Source of the DNA: Gonatopus flavifemur
Taxonomy: Eukaryota; Arthropoda; Insecta; Hymenoptera; Dryinidae
NCBI GenBank assembly: GCA_018340375.1
Contig: JAFFJZ010000013.1
Coordinates: forward strand, 6,178,501-6,242,500
Reading direction: 5' to 3'
DNA length: 64,000 bases
Shown here: in pieces, positions 11,311 through 22,257 of the stretch
Position numbering within the stretch: position 1 is the first letter of the stretch
Layout of the letters: each line of letters begins with the position of its first letter
Made by a program: the position numbers and the translations under genes
Notes under the pieces: generated by a model
What the model saw: the letters and a program-made list of their open reading frames with translations, nothing else
Database searches by the model: none
Told to the model about the DNA's origin: nothing

Positions 11311-12578
11311 ACACATGGGCTGAAAAGTCCCGAGCCTAACGAAGAAAACACGGTTTTTTTTGCTCAAGATTAGCTTTATTCATCAACACAATCTCCACCA
11401 AAAACAACGCAATCATTCCAGCACCGCTATAACATTCCAATACCACTTTTGTAGAACGATTTATTTTTTGCCTCAAAATAGGTCTCAGTTTCAGCGATAA
11501 CCTTTTCATTCGAGCGAAATTTCTTACCGGCGAGCATTTTTTTTAGGTCTGCGAACAGCCAGTAGTCGCTGGGAGCCAAATCTGACGAATATGGTGGATG
11601 TGGGAGCAATTCGAAGTTCAACTCATGTAGTTTTGCTATTATTCTGATTGACTGGTGACATGGTGCGTTGTCTTGATGAAATAAAATTTTCTTATTTACC
11701 ATATGCGGTCGTTTCTTTGCAATTTCGGCCTTCAAATGCTCTAATAATGCGATGTAATATTCACTGTTGATGGTATTTCCCTTCTCAAGATAGTCGATGA
11801 ATGTTACACCACGCACATCCCAAAATACCGAGGCCCTAACCTTTCCAGCCGATTGTTGTACTTTTGGGCGCTTTGGACGAAGTTCACCAGTGGCTGTCCA
11901 CTCAGATGACGATCGTTTTGTTTCATCCATTGTAACACATCGATGCAAAAATTCCGGCTTGTTACGTTGAAACATGGCCAAACACTGCTCAGAAACATCA
12001 ACGCGTTCTTGTTTTTGGTCAACAGTGAGCAAACGCGGCATCCACTTTGAACAGAGCTTTCTCATGGTTGAATGCTCATGCAATATAAAGCCAACACGTT
12101 CGTTTGATATTCTCACGATGTCAGCCAACTCACGCAACTTCACTTTTCGATCATTCAAAACGATTTTGTGGATTTTTTTTTATGTTTTCTGACGTTACCG
12201 CCTCATTTGGACGTCCACTGCGTTCTGCATCATCGGTGTCTCTACGACGACGTTTGAAGTCAGCAAACCAACGTTTTATTGTGTTTTCTGATGAAACGGA
12301 GTCCTCATAACCCTTTCCAAGCCATTGCTTCGCTTAAACGGTATTTTTTCCCATCGAGAAGCAGTGTAAAATTGAAACACGAAATTGTTTTTGATCAATT
12401 GTTTCGAAAATAATAAAAGTAGCGTCACTCTTAGTACAATAACCCACAAACTAATGAATAGAATATCATGAAATTTCGACAGCTGTCTTTTGAAGGTTAG
12501 TACTAACTGAAGAATAGGTGAATGCAGTAAAATTCGCGCCATCTATGTGTCAGACCCGGGACTTCTCAGCCCATGTGT
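11311..12578 (-). mobile_element. mariner element, irritans (Himar1-like) lineage, inactive
   Basis: A 1268-bp element bounded by TA dinucleotides (11309-11310 and 12579-12580). The 30-bp TIRs start acacatgggctgaaaagtcc on the left and, reverse-complemented, acacatgggctgagaagtcc on the right, with about five mismatches in all. Length, TA duplication and the encoded DD34D transposase are all as expected for mariner. It lies between the gatctgat-rich repeats and plain AT-rich DNA. Confidence 0.95.
11376..12400 (-). pseudogene. Himar1-like mariner transposase pseudogene
   Basis: Cut-and-paste transposase relic. The N-terminal helix-turn-helix region is readable (KQFRVSILHCFSMGKNTV, SENTIKRWFADFKR, ERSGRPNEAVT) but contains a stop and a frameshift in an A-run near 12172-12180. 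The catalytic region follows: CVTMDET with the first Asp, SAGKVRASVFWD, HQDNAPCH with the second Asp, and YSSDLAPSDYWLF with the third; PD is changed to SD just before it. Right after MDET about ten residues normally found in irritans mariners (the WxHHYTPES region) are missing in frame. A further stop lies near the C-terminus, before NDCVVFGGDCVDE. These defects make it non-functional. Confidence 0.9.
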
Positions 12579-12580
12579 TA

Positions 12581-13189
12581 GACCCTCTTCAGTATCAACA
12601 AAGAACTGCTCCGTATTATTAACGATGCTCTACTCATTTAGTAACTGCATGATAATTGGGAATATAATCCCATAAGGTATTTCATTGTTATTTGAAATCA
12701 AATAAAACTCATCTTGAAGATCCAATTCCAGCGAATCAAATCTCATATGACTTCAAAATTCAAGGATTTATGCTGATAAAGCTATTCCAAAACCCACACA
12801 GTAGACAACTCTTGAGAGATATCTTCAAGAATTCTTCCAAACTTGCAAATATGATCCATTCATTTGAATATGATTGGGTCCGATCCAACACAATCAGGTT
12901 GGAGCAGATATGAGCAAAAAACGAATCCAGTCAGGTTCACTGATGTAGATTCGGATGGATCTGATTTGATATAATCACTTTTGATTGATCGAAGCTTTGA
13001 AAAACCCTTGAATTGATAATGGGTAGAGGGGGGGGGGGGGTCCTTAATCCAACGCTGAGAAAACATATCATGGTACAGTGGGACAAATACTCAAACTGGC
13101 AAAAATTATGAGGAGCCCTCAAACTCGCTCAAAACTCAATAAATAGGGTTCCCAGGGCCGCTGGATACGAATCCGTTGTTGACCTTTAG
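12581..13189. other. Intergenic, no gene seen
   Basis: AT-rich sequence with a partial cccacacag MITE-like end near 12791 and a run of 13 G at 13028-13040. No coding potential recognised. Confidence 0.4.
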
Positions 13190-13261
13190 AGGACGGGACT
13201 GGTCCCAAAAGGGACCACCCGGGGAAACATTCTGTCTATTGTTTTTTAGGGGTAAGATTTT

Positions 13262-13943
13262 GTGCTGAGATCGGAAAAAATAGTAAAAAAAGTCGTGGAC
13301 GCGTCCTTGACCTTGAAACGGGTTATGTCGGGGTCAAATTTTATTTTTCCCGTATTTTGAGCTCCAACTGTGTAGGCCCACGGTGTGCTGAGTAGGGAAA
13401 AATAGCGGGAAAAATCCTGGATACGTCCTTGACCTTGAAAACGGTCATTTCAAGGTCCAATTTCTTTTTCCCCGTATTTTGAGTTCAAACTGTGTAGGCC
13501 TACGTTTTTTCGTGTGCTTAGTAAGGAAAAAGATGGTAAAAGAGATCCTGGATGCGTCCTTGACCTTGGAAAAGGTCATTTCAAGGTCATCTCAAGGTAA
13601 AATTCCATTTTTTCACGTATTTTGAGCTCACACTGTCCATGTTCACGTTCTTTTATGCGCTCTATACGAAAAAAAATTGTCAAAAAAATCCCGGCCGCGT
13701 TCTTGATCTTGAAACAGATCATTTCAAGGTCGGATTTGATTTTTTTCCAGTATTTTGAGCTCAAGCTGTGTAGGCCTACGTTTTTTGGTGTGCTGAGTAA
13801 GTCAAGAGTAGTTAGAGAATCCTGGATGCTTCCTTGGCTCCGAAAAAGGTCATTCCAAGGTCATTTGAAGGTCCAATTTTCTTTCCCGTATTTTCAGCTC
13901 AAACTGTGGAGCCTCCTTTAGTTGCTGTGCTCAGTACGCAAGT
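13262..13943. repeat. Left-arm array of ~120-143-bp units
   Basis: Five diverged units are recognised by the recurring phrase tccttgaccttgaaa at about 13303, 13424, 13556, 13699 and 13830, each with cgtattttgagctcaaactg and a gtgtgctgagta block. They are mirrored in the right arm at 21430-22130, where ggtcaaggacgc recurs. The array is the outer part of the long inverted repeat. Confidence 0.75.
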
Positions 13944-15100
13944 CAGGGTGTCTAGTAATCACCAACGCTAAAATTTCCGGACAATTCCCGGACATTTCCC
14001 GGATAGAATTCCAACTTCCCGGATTTATATGGGATAAAATTTGGACATTTTATTTGGGGGACATTTCCATGGGATAAAATCAAGAATATCTTTATAATTT
14101 TTTGAAGATTCTCCATTTTTGTATTTTCAAGTGCAAGAGCTTCCATCCAAAAAGTGTCAAGCCTTGATCCATTCCGTGTATCGTGTCCAAATCGAGTATA
14201 ATTTCAAATTTTTGAATATTGTTTTTTTTCTGATAAAATTGTTCATTATTGAAATGATGCACAAAGTAATGAATCAGCAAAATTCAGGGGACGATTTCTT
14301 TCCGAATTTGTACTCCGTTAATTAGTTTCGTTGTCCTAGTCAACGAAAATTTTGGTGACTTATTTTTTCCGTGCAGGGTAGGAGCGAAATTGCGCTCTGG
14401 AAAAATTCTGACGAAACTGTGATAAATATTTGACACTTTTCTGATTATTAAAAAATTTTGTAATTTTATAAAGACATTAATAACTTTTATTCAAATCCCA
14501 CACGTGAAAAATTGTTTGAAAATTGAAAAATTTTTTTTCAATAGTCAGAAAAATATCGAAAAATTATGAAAGTTTTGTTTGAATTCCTTCTGAGCGTGAG
14601 TTCGTTCCTATTTGCCTGAAAAAATGAATGAACTATTGAAGACTCTCATCAACTTTGGAAAAATGTACAAAATATCTCAAACTTATTAGATGTTCCATTA
14701 AAATTCCATGGATTCTCGGAGTTTGTCAGAGTTTTTCAGATTTTTAAAGCGAAAATGGTATTTTTTTCAAAGATCATTCATTCAGAATAATCCAGCGGAA
14801 TATTTTCATACGGAGGAAACCCATCATCTTTTTTGTGAAAATATTGGGGAAGAAACTTCATTTTCGTGTTTGCCATTATATGTGATCCATTCAAATTCAA
14901 ATCGAATGTGATTTTACGATTGCTGTAGAATCAGATATAATGTATTTAAGTGGAAATTCACGATGCACGGGAAGACAGGGAATTCCATCGGAATCGGTCA
15001 ATCGAAATTCCAGGTTGAACGAAATGACCAATTAAACAAACAAAAATTCCCGGACTAGACACACTGTAAAACTATTAATAATTGAAAAAGTGACTATCAA

Positions 15101-15317
15101 CCCATACAGCACGCTCGTCCCGATAAATTCATAAAAAGTTCTTCATGAATCCATCGTAGGATTCGTTAAGAGTCCTCATTATAATAGTTCAGTAAGAGTT
15201 CTTCATGGGTCCGTGGTATTCGAAATGAATTCCTAAAGAACTATCAAGAATTCTTCATCAATTCTTTCGAAACTGACATAATGGAAGTTCATTAGGGACA
15301 AGTTCGTGCCATGCGGG
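15101..15317. mobile_element. MITE, cccacacagcac family, uninterrupted
   Basis: Begins cccatacagcacgctcgtcc and ends gggacaagttcgtgccatgc plus ggg, an imperfect inverted pair. The interior matches 4766-5155 (gaatccatcgtaggattc, agagttcttcatg, tcaagaattc). 217 bp, non-coding. Confidence 0.65.
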
Positions 15318-15892
15318 AATTCACAGAAAAAGAGTATCGCTGGAGGATGTTTTTGATGAACTGAAGGGGATACCAGCGATCCCTGACGATACAACCCGAA
15401 ACAAATCTTTTCTGACAGAATATTCGAAAATGAAGCACTAGAATCCAAATATCGCTCTATAAGGACCATCTTCATTGTTTGAAAAAAGTGTATATAGAGA
15501 TATTTTGATTTCATTGCTCCATTTTTAAATATTTTGTTAGAATAGTTTTGGTCGTGTCCTTTTCGAAGCAATGGTTCTGGTCGTATCTGCAGGGGTCGTT
15601 GGTATCACTTTAAGGTGTGAAATAGGTTTCGAAATTTGAAAAAATTGATTTTTTTTTTATTTTTTGATCTGGTAATTCAAAATTTCAAGGATATTTCCCC
15701 GAAGTTCTGAAAGTCAATCGGAGTAAAAGTCTAAGAGAGGGAAGTTATCGTATTCACTGCGAGGGCACTTTTTTTCGAGAAGTATCCGAAAATCAACCCC
15801 CATAGGCTAAGTTTTCAAAATTTTCAGTTCAAAATTTTGGAAAATATCGTTCAAGTGTTACTGTGCTATATATCAGTCGAAATTGAGAAATA

Positions 15893-16204
15893 ATTGATTA
15901 TCTCGAATCTTATATGTTGCAATGAAACATTCAACGCATGGATTTCCGACTTTGTACATAATGAAACGAAATAATGGATCTTCCATCTTGGTCTTATGAA
16001 CAAAATAAACCAAAATATGCTTCCGATATCGTTTCAATATACCGATTTTGCGAAATCTATATATCAAGATGACATCGGAAGCATATTTTGGTTTATTTTG
16101 TGCATAAGACCAAGATGATCCATTATTCCGTTTCATTATGCACAAAGTCGAAAATCCATGCGTTAAATATTTCATGGGAACATGTAAGAATTGAGATAAT
16201 CGAT
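15893..16204. mobile_element. 312-bp foldback MITE
   Basis: Nearly the whole unit is an inverted repeat centred near 16048. Matching blocks include attgattatctc against gagataatcgat, caacgcatgg against ccatgcgtta, and aaaccaaaatatgcttccga against tcggaagcatattttggttt. Non-coding; a transcript would form a long hairpin. Confidence 0.75.
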
Positions 16205-16205
16205 T

Positions 16206-16322
16206 CCCAAGTAACACACGAATGTCCATAGCATGTTCTGCGAACCTGTCCAGCACATTGAATGTCCTATGCATGTGCTGTGAATATTCTCGGCATGCTT
16301 TCCGAATGTTGTGTTACTAGGG
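16206..16322. mobile_element. Short MITE with cccaagtaacac / gtgttactaggg ends
   Basis: A 117-bp unit with inverted ends (one mismatch in 12) extending into acacgaatgt and gaatgttgtg. It abuts the foldback MITE to its left. Non-coding. Confidence 0.6.
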
Positions 16323-16468
16323 TTATTCCTCACTTTCGACCGATATATCGTGTGCATCCCTAACTCTTCTAGATGCCTAAAACTTTGGATGAAAAATTCT
16401 TTTGCAAAAAAAATTGAAAAAAATATGCTTTTTTGCTTCTGAAACTTATATGTCACTCCCCTCAACAT

Positions 16469-16673
16469 ACACTGAGAGGAAAAAAGAATGAAGAAATCGC
16501 GGACAATAGCAGATAATTTTTCGATATTCAATAAATTTCTATTTGAATGACGAAAATTACTATTCAAATAGTAATTTATTGAACTGATGTTGAGCGATTA
16601 TCTTCTATTGCCTGCGATGTCTTCAATTTGTTAATGAAGATTGTAATTTGTACGCTTTCTTTTCTCTCAGTGT
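16469..16673. mobile_element. Foldback MITE with acactgagaggaaaa ends
   Basis: The left end acactgagaggaaaa pairs with ttttctctcagtgt at the right end. The interior also pairs (cgcggacaatagcagataat with attatcttctattgcctgcg as an imperfect pair, and a ctatttgaatg/tattcaaatag centre). 205 bp, non-coding. The cactgagag ends resemble, but are not the same as, the cacggagag ends of 59466-59832. Confidence 0.7.
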
Positions 16674-17344
16674 TTATAGTTTCACTGCAAGAACAATAAA
16701 ACTATCAAATTCCAGTATTTCCACTACGAACTGTTGATGAACTCACTACGGATATTCTACAGCGATGATCTTTTGTTCCGAATTGACAATCATTTTTGTG
16801 AATATTAATAATCTCGATTTTTTCATGTACGAAATCATCATTCATTTCAGCTGCCGCGCCTTCTTGGTTTTAGAAGCAATTTCCAATGAAGATTTTATAT
16901 TTTCAAACGCGGTTTTGAAAATTTTACTGTTCTAGGAAGTATTTGAAGATATGGAACTGAAGCTAACAGATGACGTAGATTCTAGCTAATTGCAAAATTT
17001 TTGTAGAGTGATGAAACCTGTATCAATGGAATTTGTGAATCCTAATCTCTGAGAATGTGTACTTTGGAAAGATTCAAATGCACATTGGCTCGGTTCAATA
17101 TACGCTGTCCGCTGGTTCACGTCTGCCAGCTTCATTTTGAAGGTTCCTAATGAATATCATAAAAGATATGACCGAAAATATATTTGAACAGACACGTTAC
17201 AAAAATTGAAGATATTTTTTGTTTCATCCTATAAATTCCCGATTCCTCAAAAAATCCCCGTACATTTCCCGGATTTTTCCCGAGTAAAAAAAATTCCCGT
17301 ACAATTCCCGGATTTCCCGAATTTCCCGGATGCTAGACACCCTG

Positions 17345-18200
17345 GCAAGAAACTTGTGGGAAAAATTTTACAAGCCTCATTGATCTTGAATACGAATATT
17401 CCAAGGTCCAATATTGGTTTCCTGATGCCAGCCTGAGGCATTTCCAAGTTCGTTGATGGTCAGAGTACAGAGAAGAAACAACGTATCCCTCTCATCCTGC
17501 TGCAACTTCTCATATATGGTATCAGGTGTTTTCTCTTCCATTTGAGAATATTAGTCTGAATGAGGGAACAATTTCCATTTGTTCAAAATCTTCTCAATTG
17601 TAGAAGCATATCCTCAATGGGAGAAGGAAAAAAAGTGGGATATTTTTCCTGATTTAGTTGGATTTTTTCCCTCATTTCCGGATTATTCTCTTTGGTGTGA
17701 AAATCCTGATGATATGTTTGAGGTTGAGATACAGGTTGTCAGGAAACTGGAGCTACTATATGCTCTCTCGCTCTCAACATGACCCAGGTCCAGCAACGTG
17801 GACGCGGCGAAAATTTGATGCCTCTGCGGTGGTTGATTTTCGTAAGTCCCATCGCCTCTCACGTTGTTTTGAATTCATTGAACTCACGGTAAGATCACTC
17901 CAGTGCGGTACACTTTGAAGCATGGCGTGATGTATAGAGAGATATTGAAAATGGGGCATATGTAATTTGTCAACGCGTCAAGGTCTAACGCAAAGTGCAC
18001 AATTGGCATCTCCATTTCGTAGTAGATTGCGAGAAATGGCGACCAACCAATCGAGTGGCAGAGAGTTCGTTACTAGGAATGCTTTCAGTAGCCCCAGTTC
18101 CAATAATGATCCAGGTATTTGTGAACGAAATGGAGGAAACGATGTATAGGGCAAAGTGGAGCAAGTTTCCTGTAGGGGCACGTTTCCCCTTGCGTCATAA
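17345..18200 (-). pseudogene. Inverted copy of piggyBac-like 3' region and transposase C-terminus
   Basis: On the minus strand, 18200 to about 17850 matches the end of the plus-strand transposase gene at about 20380-20680. Shared blocks include atacatcgtttcct, ccatttcgttcacaaa, caatctactac, gatgccaattgtgc and catcacgccatgcttc. It encodes the same Cys-rich region but is riddled with stops and frame changes. From 17850 down to 17345 it matches the arm at 20961-21430 (for instance gtgtgaaaatcctgat, tgtcaggaaactggagct, atatggtatcaggtgt). This shows the inverted arm reaches into coding sequence. A single unit of the 40-bp repeat (cctctcacgt) is present here against seven on the right. Confidence 0.75.
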
Positions 18201-18385
18201 TTCCTCAATGTGCTGGTACAGCGCGTCAGGAGATGAATAATCGGGACACATCATCCAACGCAGCATTCACGAAAATATCAGCTTAAAAGCTGCTCTTATC
18301 ACAGTGTGAGGACTTGGTTGGAGATTTGGTTATTGCTGACTAAACTTTACATGTCTTCACTCGAATTTCAAAAAAAGATTTTACT

Positions 18386-19058
18386 CCACAGGTGAGATAA
18401 GAACATGTTGGCCGGTTTTTTTCAGGATACTTCAATGAAGTTCTCATTTGGCGATATTCATTCCACGGACAGTCCTTCTTAGGATATTCGGCGGTTCTTA
18501 TCCACAGATGAGGTAAGAATATCCTGGCTGGTCCTTTTCAGGATAATTCAAGGAAGTTCTCATTTGGCGGTATTTATCTCACCGATAGTCCGCAAGTGAG
18601 GTGAGAATATCTTGGTCAATCTTTTTCAGGATGATACAAGAAAGTTCTCATTTGGGGGTATTTATTTCACCGATAGTCTCTCTTAGGATAGTTGGCGGTT
18701 TTTCTCCACAGGTGAGGTGAGAATACCTTGGACGGTCCTTTTCAGGATAGTTCAAGAGCGTTGCGATTTCATGGTGGTCACTTCACCAACAGTTTTTCTC
18801 AGGATAGTTGGCAGTTTTTCTCCACAGGTGAAGTGATAACATCTTGATTGGTCCTTTTCAGGATAGTTCAAGAAGGCTCTCATTTGGCGATGGTGACTCC
18901 ACTGACAGTCTTTTTTAGGATAATTGGAGGTTTTTCTCCACAGGTGAGGTGGTTGAACAGTCCTTTCCAGGATAGTCCAAGGACGTTCCCATTTGACGAT
19001 AGTTACTTCACCGATAGTCTTCTTTAGTATAGTTGACGATTCTTCTTCTCAAGTGCAG
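18386..19058 (+). repeat. 116-bp tandem array upstream of the piggyBac-like transposase
   Basis: Units are marked by ctccacaggtgaggtgagaa and ccttttcaggatagttcaag. Phase points at 18386, 18502, 18590, 18706, 18822 and 18938 give spacings of 116, 88, 116, 116 and 116, so one unit has lost 28 bp. The array runs directly into the presumed start codon at 19059. It may hold promoter or transposase-binding sites; that is inference. Confidence 0.85.
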
Positions 19059-20680
19059 ATGGTATTTTTGGAGCAGACGTTGGTTTATGAAATGGCTGAG
19101 AGAGAAGCTTGGAGTAGCGGTGAATCCGAACCACAAGGAGAGAACACTGGGAATAAAGAATTTGATGCCGTTGATTTGGAGTATGCCGTCTATGATGTAA
19201 CTCAGATCTGTGATGATGCGCATTTTCACCCATCAATCAAAGATTTTGAAGGTAGTTCTAAAACCAATCCCAACGCCTCCATAACCGGAAATTCACCGGT
19301 AGATTTTTTCAATCATTTTTGCGATTCTTCCCTGGTTGAAAAGATCGTAACGGAGACAAATCGTTATCACGCCCAAAGTCCTCAAAGTTCATATCCCCAT
19401 ACGGAAGACTGGTGCCCTCTTACGGGAGATCAATTCGGAATATTTCATGGTCTCTCAATTCTCATAGGAGATGTTCGAAACGTTGATTTGGAAGATTATT
19501 GGTCTACGGATCCTTTGTTATATACTCCAATTCTTCGAGAAACAATGCGTCGTGATAGATATTTTAAAATTCTGCGACATTTACACTTGCAAGAAAATGA
19601 AGATGATTCAGAATTTGTCAACCATTCTTTACGAAAGATCAAACCAGTGATAAATCACCTCCAAACCAAATTTTCGGGAGTTCTCATTCCAGTCAAGAAC
19701 CTGTGCATAGACGGAAGTCTGTTATTATGGAAAGTTAGGCTTCGATTCAAACAATATATTCCTCTCAAAACAAGTCGTTTTGGCATGAAGTTGTCCGAGT
19801 TGGTAGACTGCGATACCGGATCCATTCTAGGCTTCATTGTCTACACTGGAGCAGATACTGAATATCAAAAGTTCGGATTAGGTGTTACCGGTGATATTGT
19901 CGCTGACTTCTTACAACCTTGTTTTTATAAGGGTCATTTTATATACTCGTACATAGACAATTGGTATACATCCCCTACTTTGGCTGAATTCTTACATGAT
20001 CGTGATACGGGAATTTGTGGTACGGTCGAAGCCAATAGAAAGGGAATGCCAAAGCTAGAAAATAAATTACAACGAGGTGAGGTACAAATCGCTCATAATT
20101 ATGTTTGGATGGCAATGAAGTGGGAAGACAAACGTAGTGTTCGCATGCTTACAAGTGTACACGAACCAGGATTTTGTGCGACCGGAAAAAAAATTATAAA
20201 ACTGAAGAAGACATTATGAAGCCAACGTGTATTCATGACTACAATGAAAATATGGGTGGCGTTGACAATGTAGATAGACAACTATCGATAACCGGAACAG
20301 TACGAAAAACAATGAGGTGGTATCGGAAGCTCTTTTTTCGCCTTATCGAATATGTCTATGTAATGCTCATGCTTTGTATGAAAGTATACCTCAACAGTAT
20401 ACATCGTTTCCTTCATTTCGTTCACAAACAGCTAGGGCATCATTGAAACTGGAGTCTACTGAAAGGATTCCTCGTGACAAACTCTCTCTGCCTCGACTAA
20501 TTGGTCGCCACTTACCACAATCTACTACAAAACGAAGGTGCCAATTGTGCGCTCTGCGTAAAACGACGGCGCGAACAAATTACACATGCCCCATTTGCAA
20601 TATCCCTCTATGCATCACGCCATGCTTCGAAGAGTACCAAACTCGAGGGATCTTACCGCGAGTTCAATTGATTCAAAAGA
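19059..20680 (+). pseudogene. piggyBac-like transposase pseudogene
   Basis: DDE transposase of the PF13843 (DDE_Tnp_1_7) type. The start ATG 19059 lies at the end of the 116-bp array; an alternative is 19089 (MAEREAW). An acidic N-terminus is followed by the catalytic core: CIDGSLLLWK with the first Asp (family members usually have DE, here DG), FKQYIPLKTSRFGMK, GFIVYTGAD, then YIDNWYTSPTLAEFL with the second Asp. A frameshift near 20190-20215 leads to NMGGVDNVDRQLS with the third Asp and MRWYRKLFFRLIEY. A second frameshift near 20360-20400 leads to the C-terminal Cys-rich domain (CQLC, CPIC, CITPC), the zinc-binding end domain of piggyBac transposases. With two frameshifts it should be non-functional, though otherwise nearly complete. 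Confidence 0.9.
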
Positions 20681-20960
20681 ACGTGAGAGGAAAGGGGACT
20701 CACGGAAAGCAAGCACGCCGACGTGAGAGGCTAGGGGACTCACGGCAATCAAGCACCCTGATGTGAGAGGCAATGGGCCTCATGAAAAGCAAGCACCCTG
20801 ACGTGAGAGGCGAGAGGACTCACGGAAATCAAGCACCCCGACGTGAGAGGCAAGGGGGCTCACGGAAATCAAGCACCTCGATATGAGAGGCAAGGGGGCT
20901 CACGGAAATCAAGCACCTCGATGTGAGAGGCAAAGGGACTCACAAAAATCGAGCACCCCA
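20681..20960 (+). repeat. Seven units of an exact 40-bp tandem repeat
   Basis: The phrase acgtgagagg, or a one-to-two base variant, begins units at 20681, 20721, 20761, 20801, 20841, 20881 and 20921, so the period is exactly 40 bp. The array follows the transposase coding end. Because 40 is not a multiple of three, it is unlikely to have been selected as protein. Single copies occur in the left arm (about 17850) and near 23935. Confidence 0.95.
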
Positions 20961-22140
20961 AAGGGATCAAATTCTCGCCGCGTTCATGTCGCTGGTCCTG
21001 GGTGATGCTGAGAGCGGAAAACCATGCAGGAGCTCCAGTTTCCTGACAAACTGTATCTCGAGCTCAAATATATTATCAGAATTTTCACACCAAAAAAAGT
21101 AGTACGGAAATGAGACATAAAATCCAAATCAATCGAAAAAAGTATAACATCTTTTTTGTCTTCTTCAATTGAAAATATGCTTCTACAACTGAGAAGATTC
21201 TGGACGAACGAAAATTCTTCCACGACTCAGACCAATCTTCTCAGATGGAAGAGAATACACCTGATACCATATATCAGAGGAGGAGTGGCAGCAGAATGAT
21301 GGGGATACGATGTGTCATTTCTGCGGTTTGGCCGTCAAGGAAGTTGGAAATGTCCCAGGCCGGAATCAGAAAAACAATATTGGGGTTTGAAATGTTTAAA
21401 TCCAAGATCAATGAGTTTTCTGGAATTTTTCCCACAAGTGCCTTTCGTACTCAGCACAACGAAAAAAATAGGCGTACACAGTTTGAGCTAAAAACACGGA
21501 AAGAATAGAATTGGACCTTGGAATGACCTTTTTCAAGGTCAAGGACGCGTCCGGGATTCTTCAAACTATTTTTTTCGTACTGAGCACACCAAAAGACGGA
21601 GGCATGCACAGTGTGAGCTCGAAATACGGAAAAAGAGGAATTGGACCTTGAAATGACCTGTTTGAGGGTCAAGGACGCTTCCAGGATTCTTTCCACCATT
21701 CTTTTCGTACTCTGCTCATCAGAAAACGTAAGCATACACAGTTTCAGCTCAAAATACGGAAAAAAAAAGGAATTGAACCTTAAAATGATCTTGTTCGAGG
21801 TCAAGGACGCATCCAGGATTTTTTCCACTATTCTTTTCGTACTCAGTTCACTGAAAGACGCGGGAAAACACAGTTTGAGCTCAAAATACGGGAAAGAAGA
21901 AATTGGACCTACAAATGACCCTGAAAAGACCTTTTTCAAGATCAAGGACGGATCTAGGATTTTTTTGATCATTTTTTTCGTACTCAGCACACCAAAAAAC
22001 GTAGGCATACACAGTTGGGGCTCAAAATACGAAGGAAAAGAAATTGGACCTTGAAATGTCTTTGAAATGACCTTCTTCAAGGTCAAGGTCACATCCAGGA
22101 TTCTTGAACCATTCCTTTTGTTCTCAGCGCGAAAAATCAC
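20961..22140. repeat. Right arm of the piggyBac-like inverted structure
   Basis: From 20961 to about 21430 it is the inverted match of 17345-17850. From 21430 to 22130 five units recur, marked by ggtcaaggacgc or variants at about 21535, 21668, 21797, 21940 and 22080, mirroring the left array at 13262-13943. Non-coding; open frames here merely follow the repeat. Confidence 0.8.
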
Positions 22141-22257
22141 TATTAAAAACACCCAAAAACCATCGCATCGTTTTCCTTTGCATTCACCTTTCCCTCCCGG
22201 ACGGGAGTCGTCTCAAAAGGGACCACCTGTTCGGTCGGAGGTTGGTCGTGAGTTATA

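Larger units (their letters stand above)
13944..17344. mobile_element. 3.4-kb DNA element, cagggtgtctag TIR, 6-bp TSD, non-coding
   Basis: Starts cagggtgtctag and ends with its perfect complement ctagacaccctg. Alignment to the uninterrupted right arm of the piggyBac-like structure near 21430 shows that exactly one 6-bp duplication (gcaagt on the left, gcaaga on the right) was created. Words of the type ttcccgga are clustered inside both ends, on the same strand at both. A further end-like sequence, ctagacacactg, lies at 15055-15066, so a shorter copy may be nested or joined. Contents are MITEs (15101-15317, 15893-16204, 16206-16322, 16469-16673) and AT-rich DNA; no transposase was seen. Confidence 0.7.
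13190..22250. mobile_element. Palindromic piggyBac-like composite element
   Basis: A plus-strand piggyBac-like transposase (19059-20680) is flanked by inverted arms. The right arm (about 20370-22130) contains the transposase 3' end, a 40-bp tandem array and five diverged units of about 130-143 bp. The left arm (about 13262-18200, minus a 3.4-kb insertion at 13944-17344) carries the same parts in mirror order, including an inverted copy of the C-terminal coding region. Outside both arms a short block ggacggga ... aaaagggaccacc occurs in direct orientation (13192 and 22199). No TTAA target duplication could be placed, so the exact ends are unknown. It could be one element with very long inverted repeats or two copies joined head to head. 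Confidence 0.7.

Noticed and set aside
13028..13040. G-run as a functional quadruplex site
   Set aside because: A single run of 13 G without spaced partner runs is a simple homopolymer; the C-runs at 53977 and 57329 are similar.
16172..16567. Minus-strand open frames of about 130 residues in the MITE cluster
   Set aside because: They run across several foldback MITEs and show no domain; they are chance frames in non-coding repeats.
21451..22152. A 233-residue minus-strand protein
   Set aside because: The frame follows the ~130-bp tandem units of the right arm, and its periodic residues simply mirror the DNA repeat.
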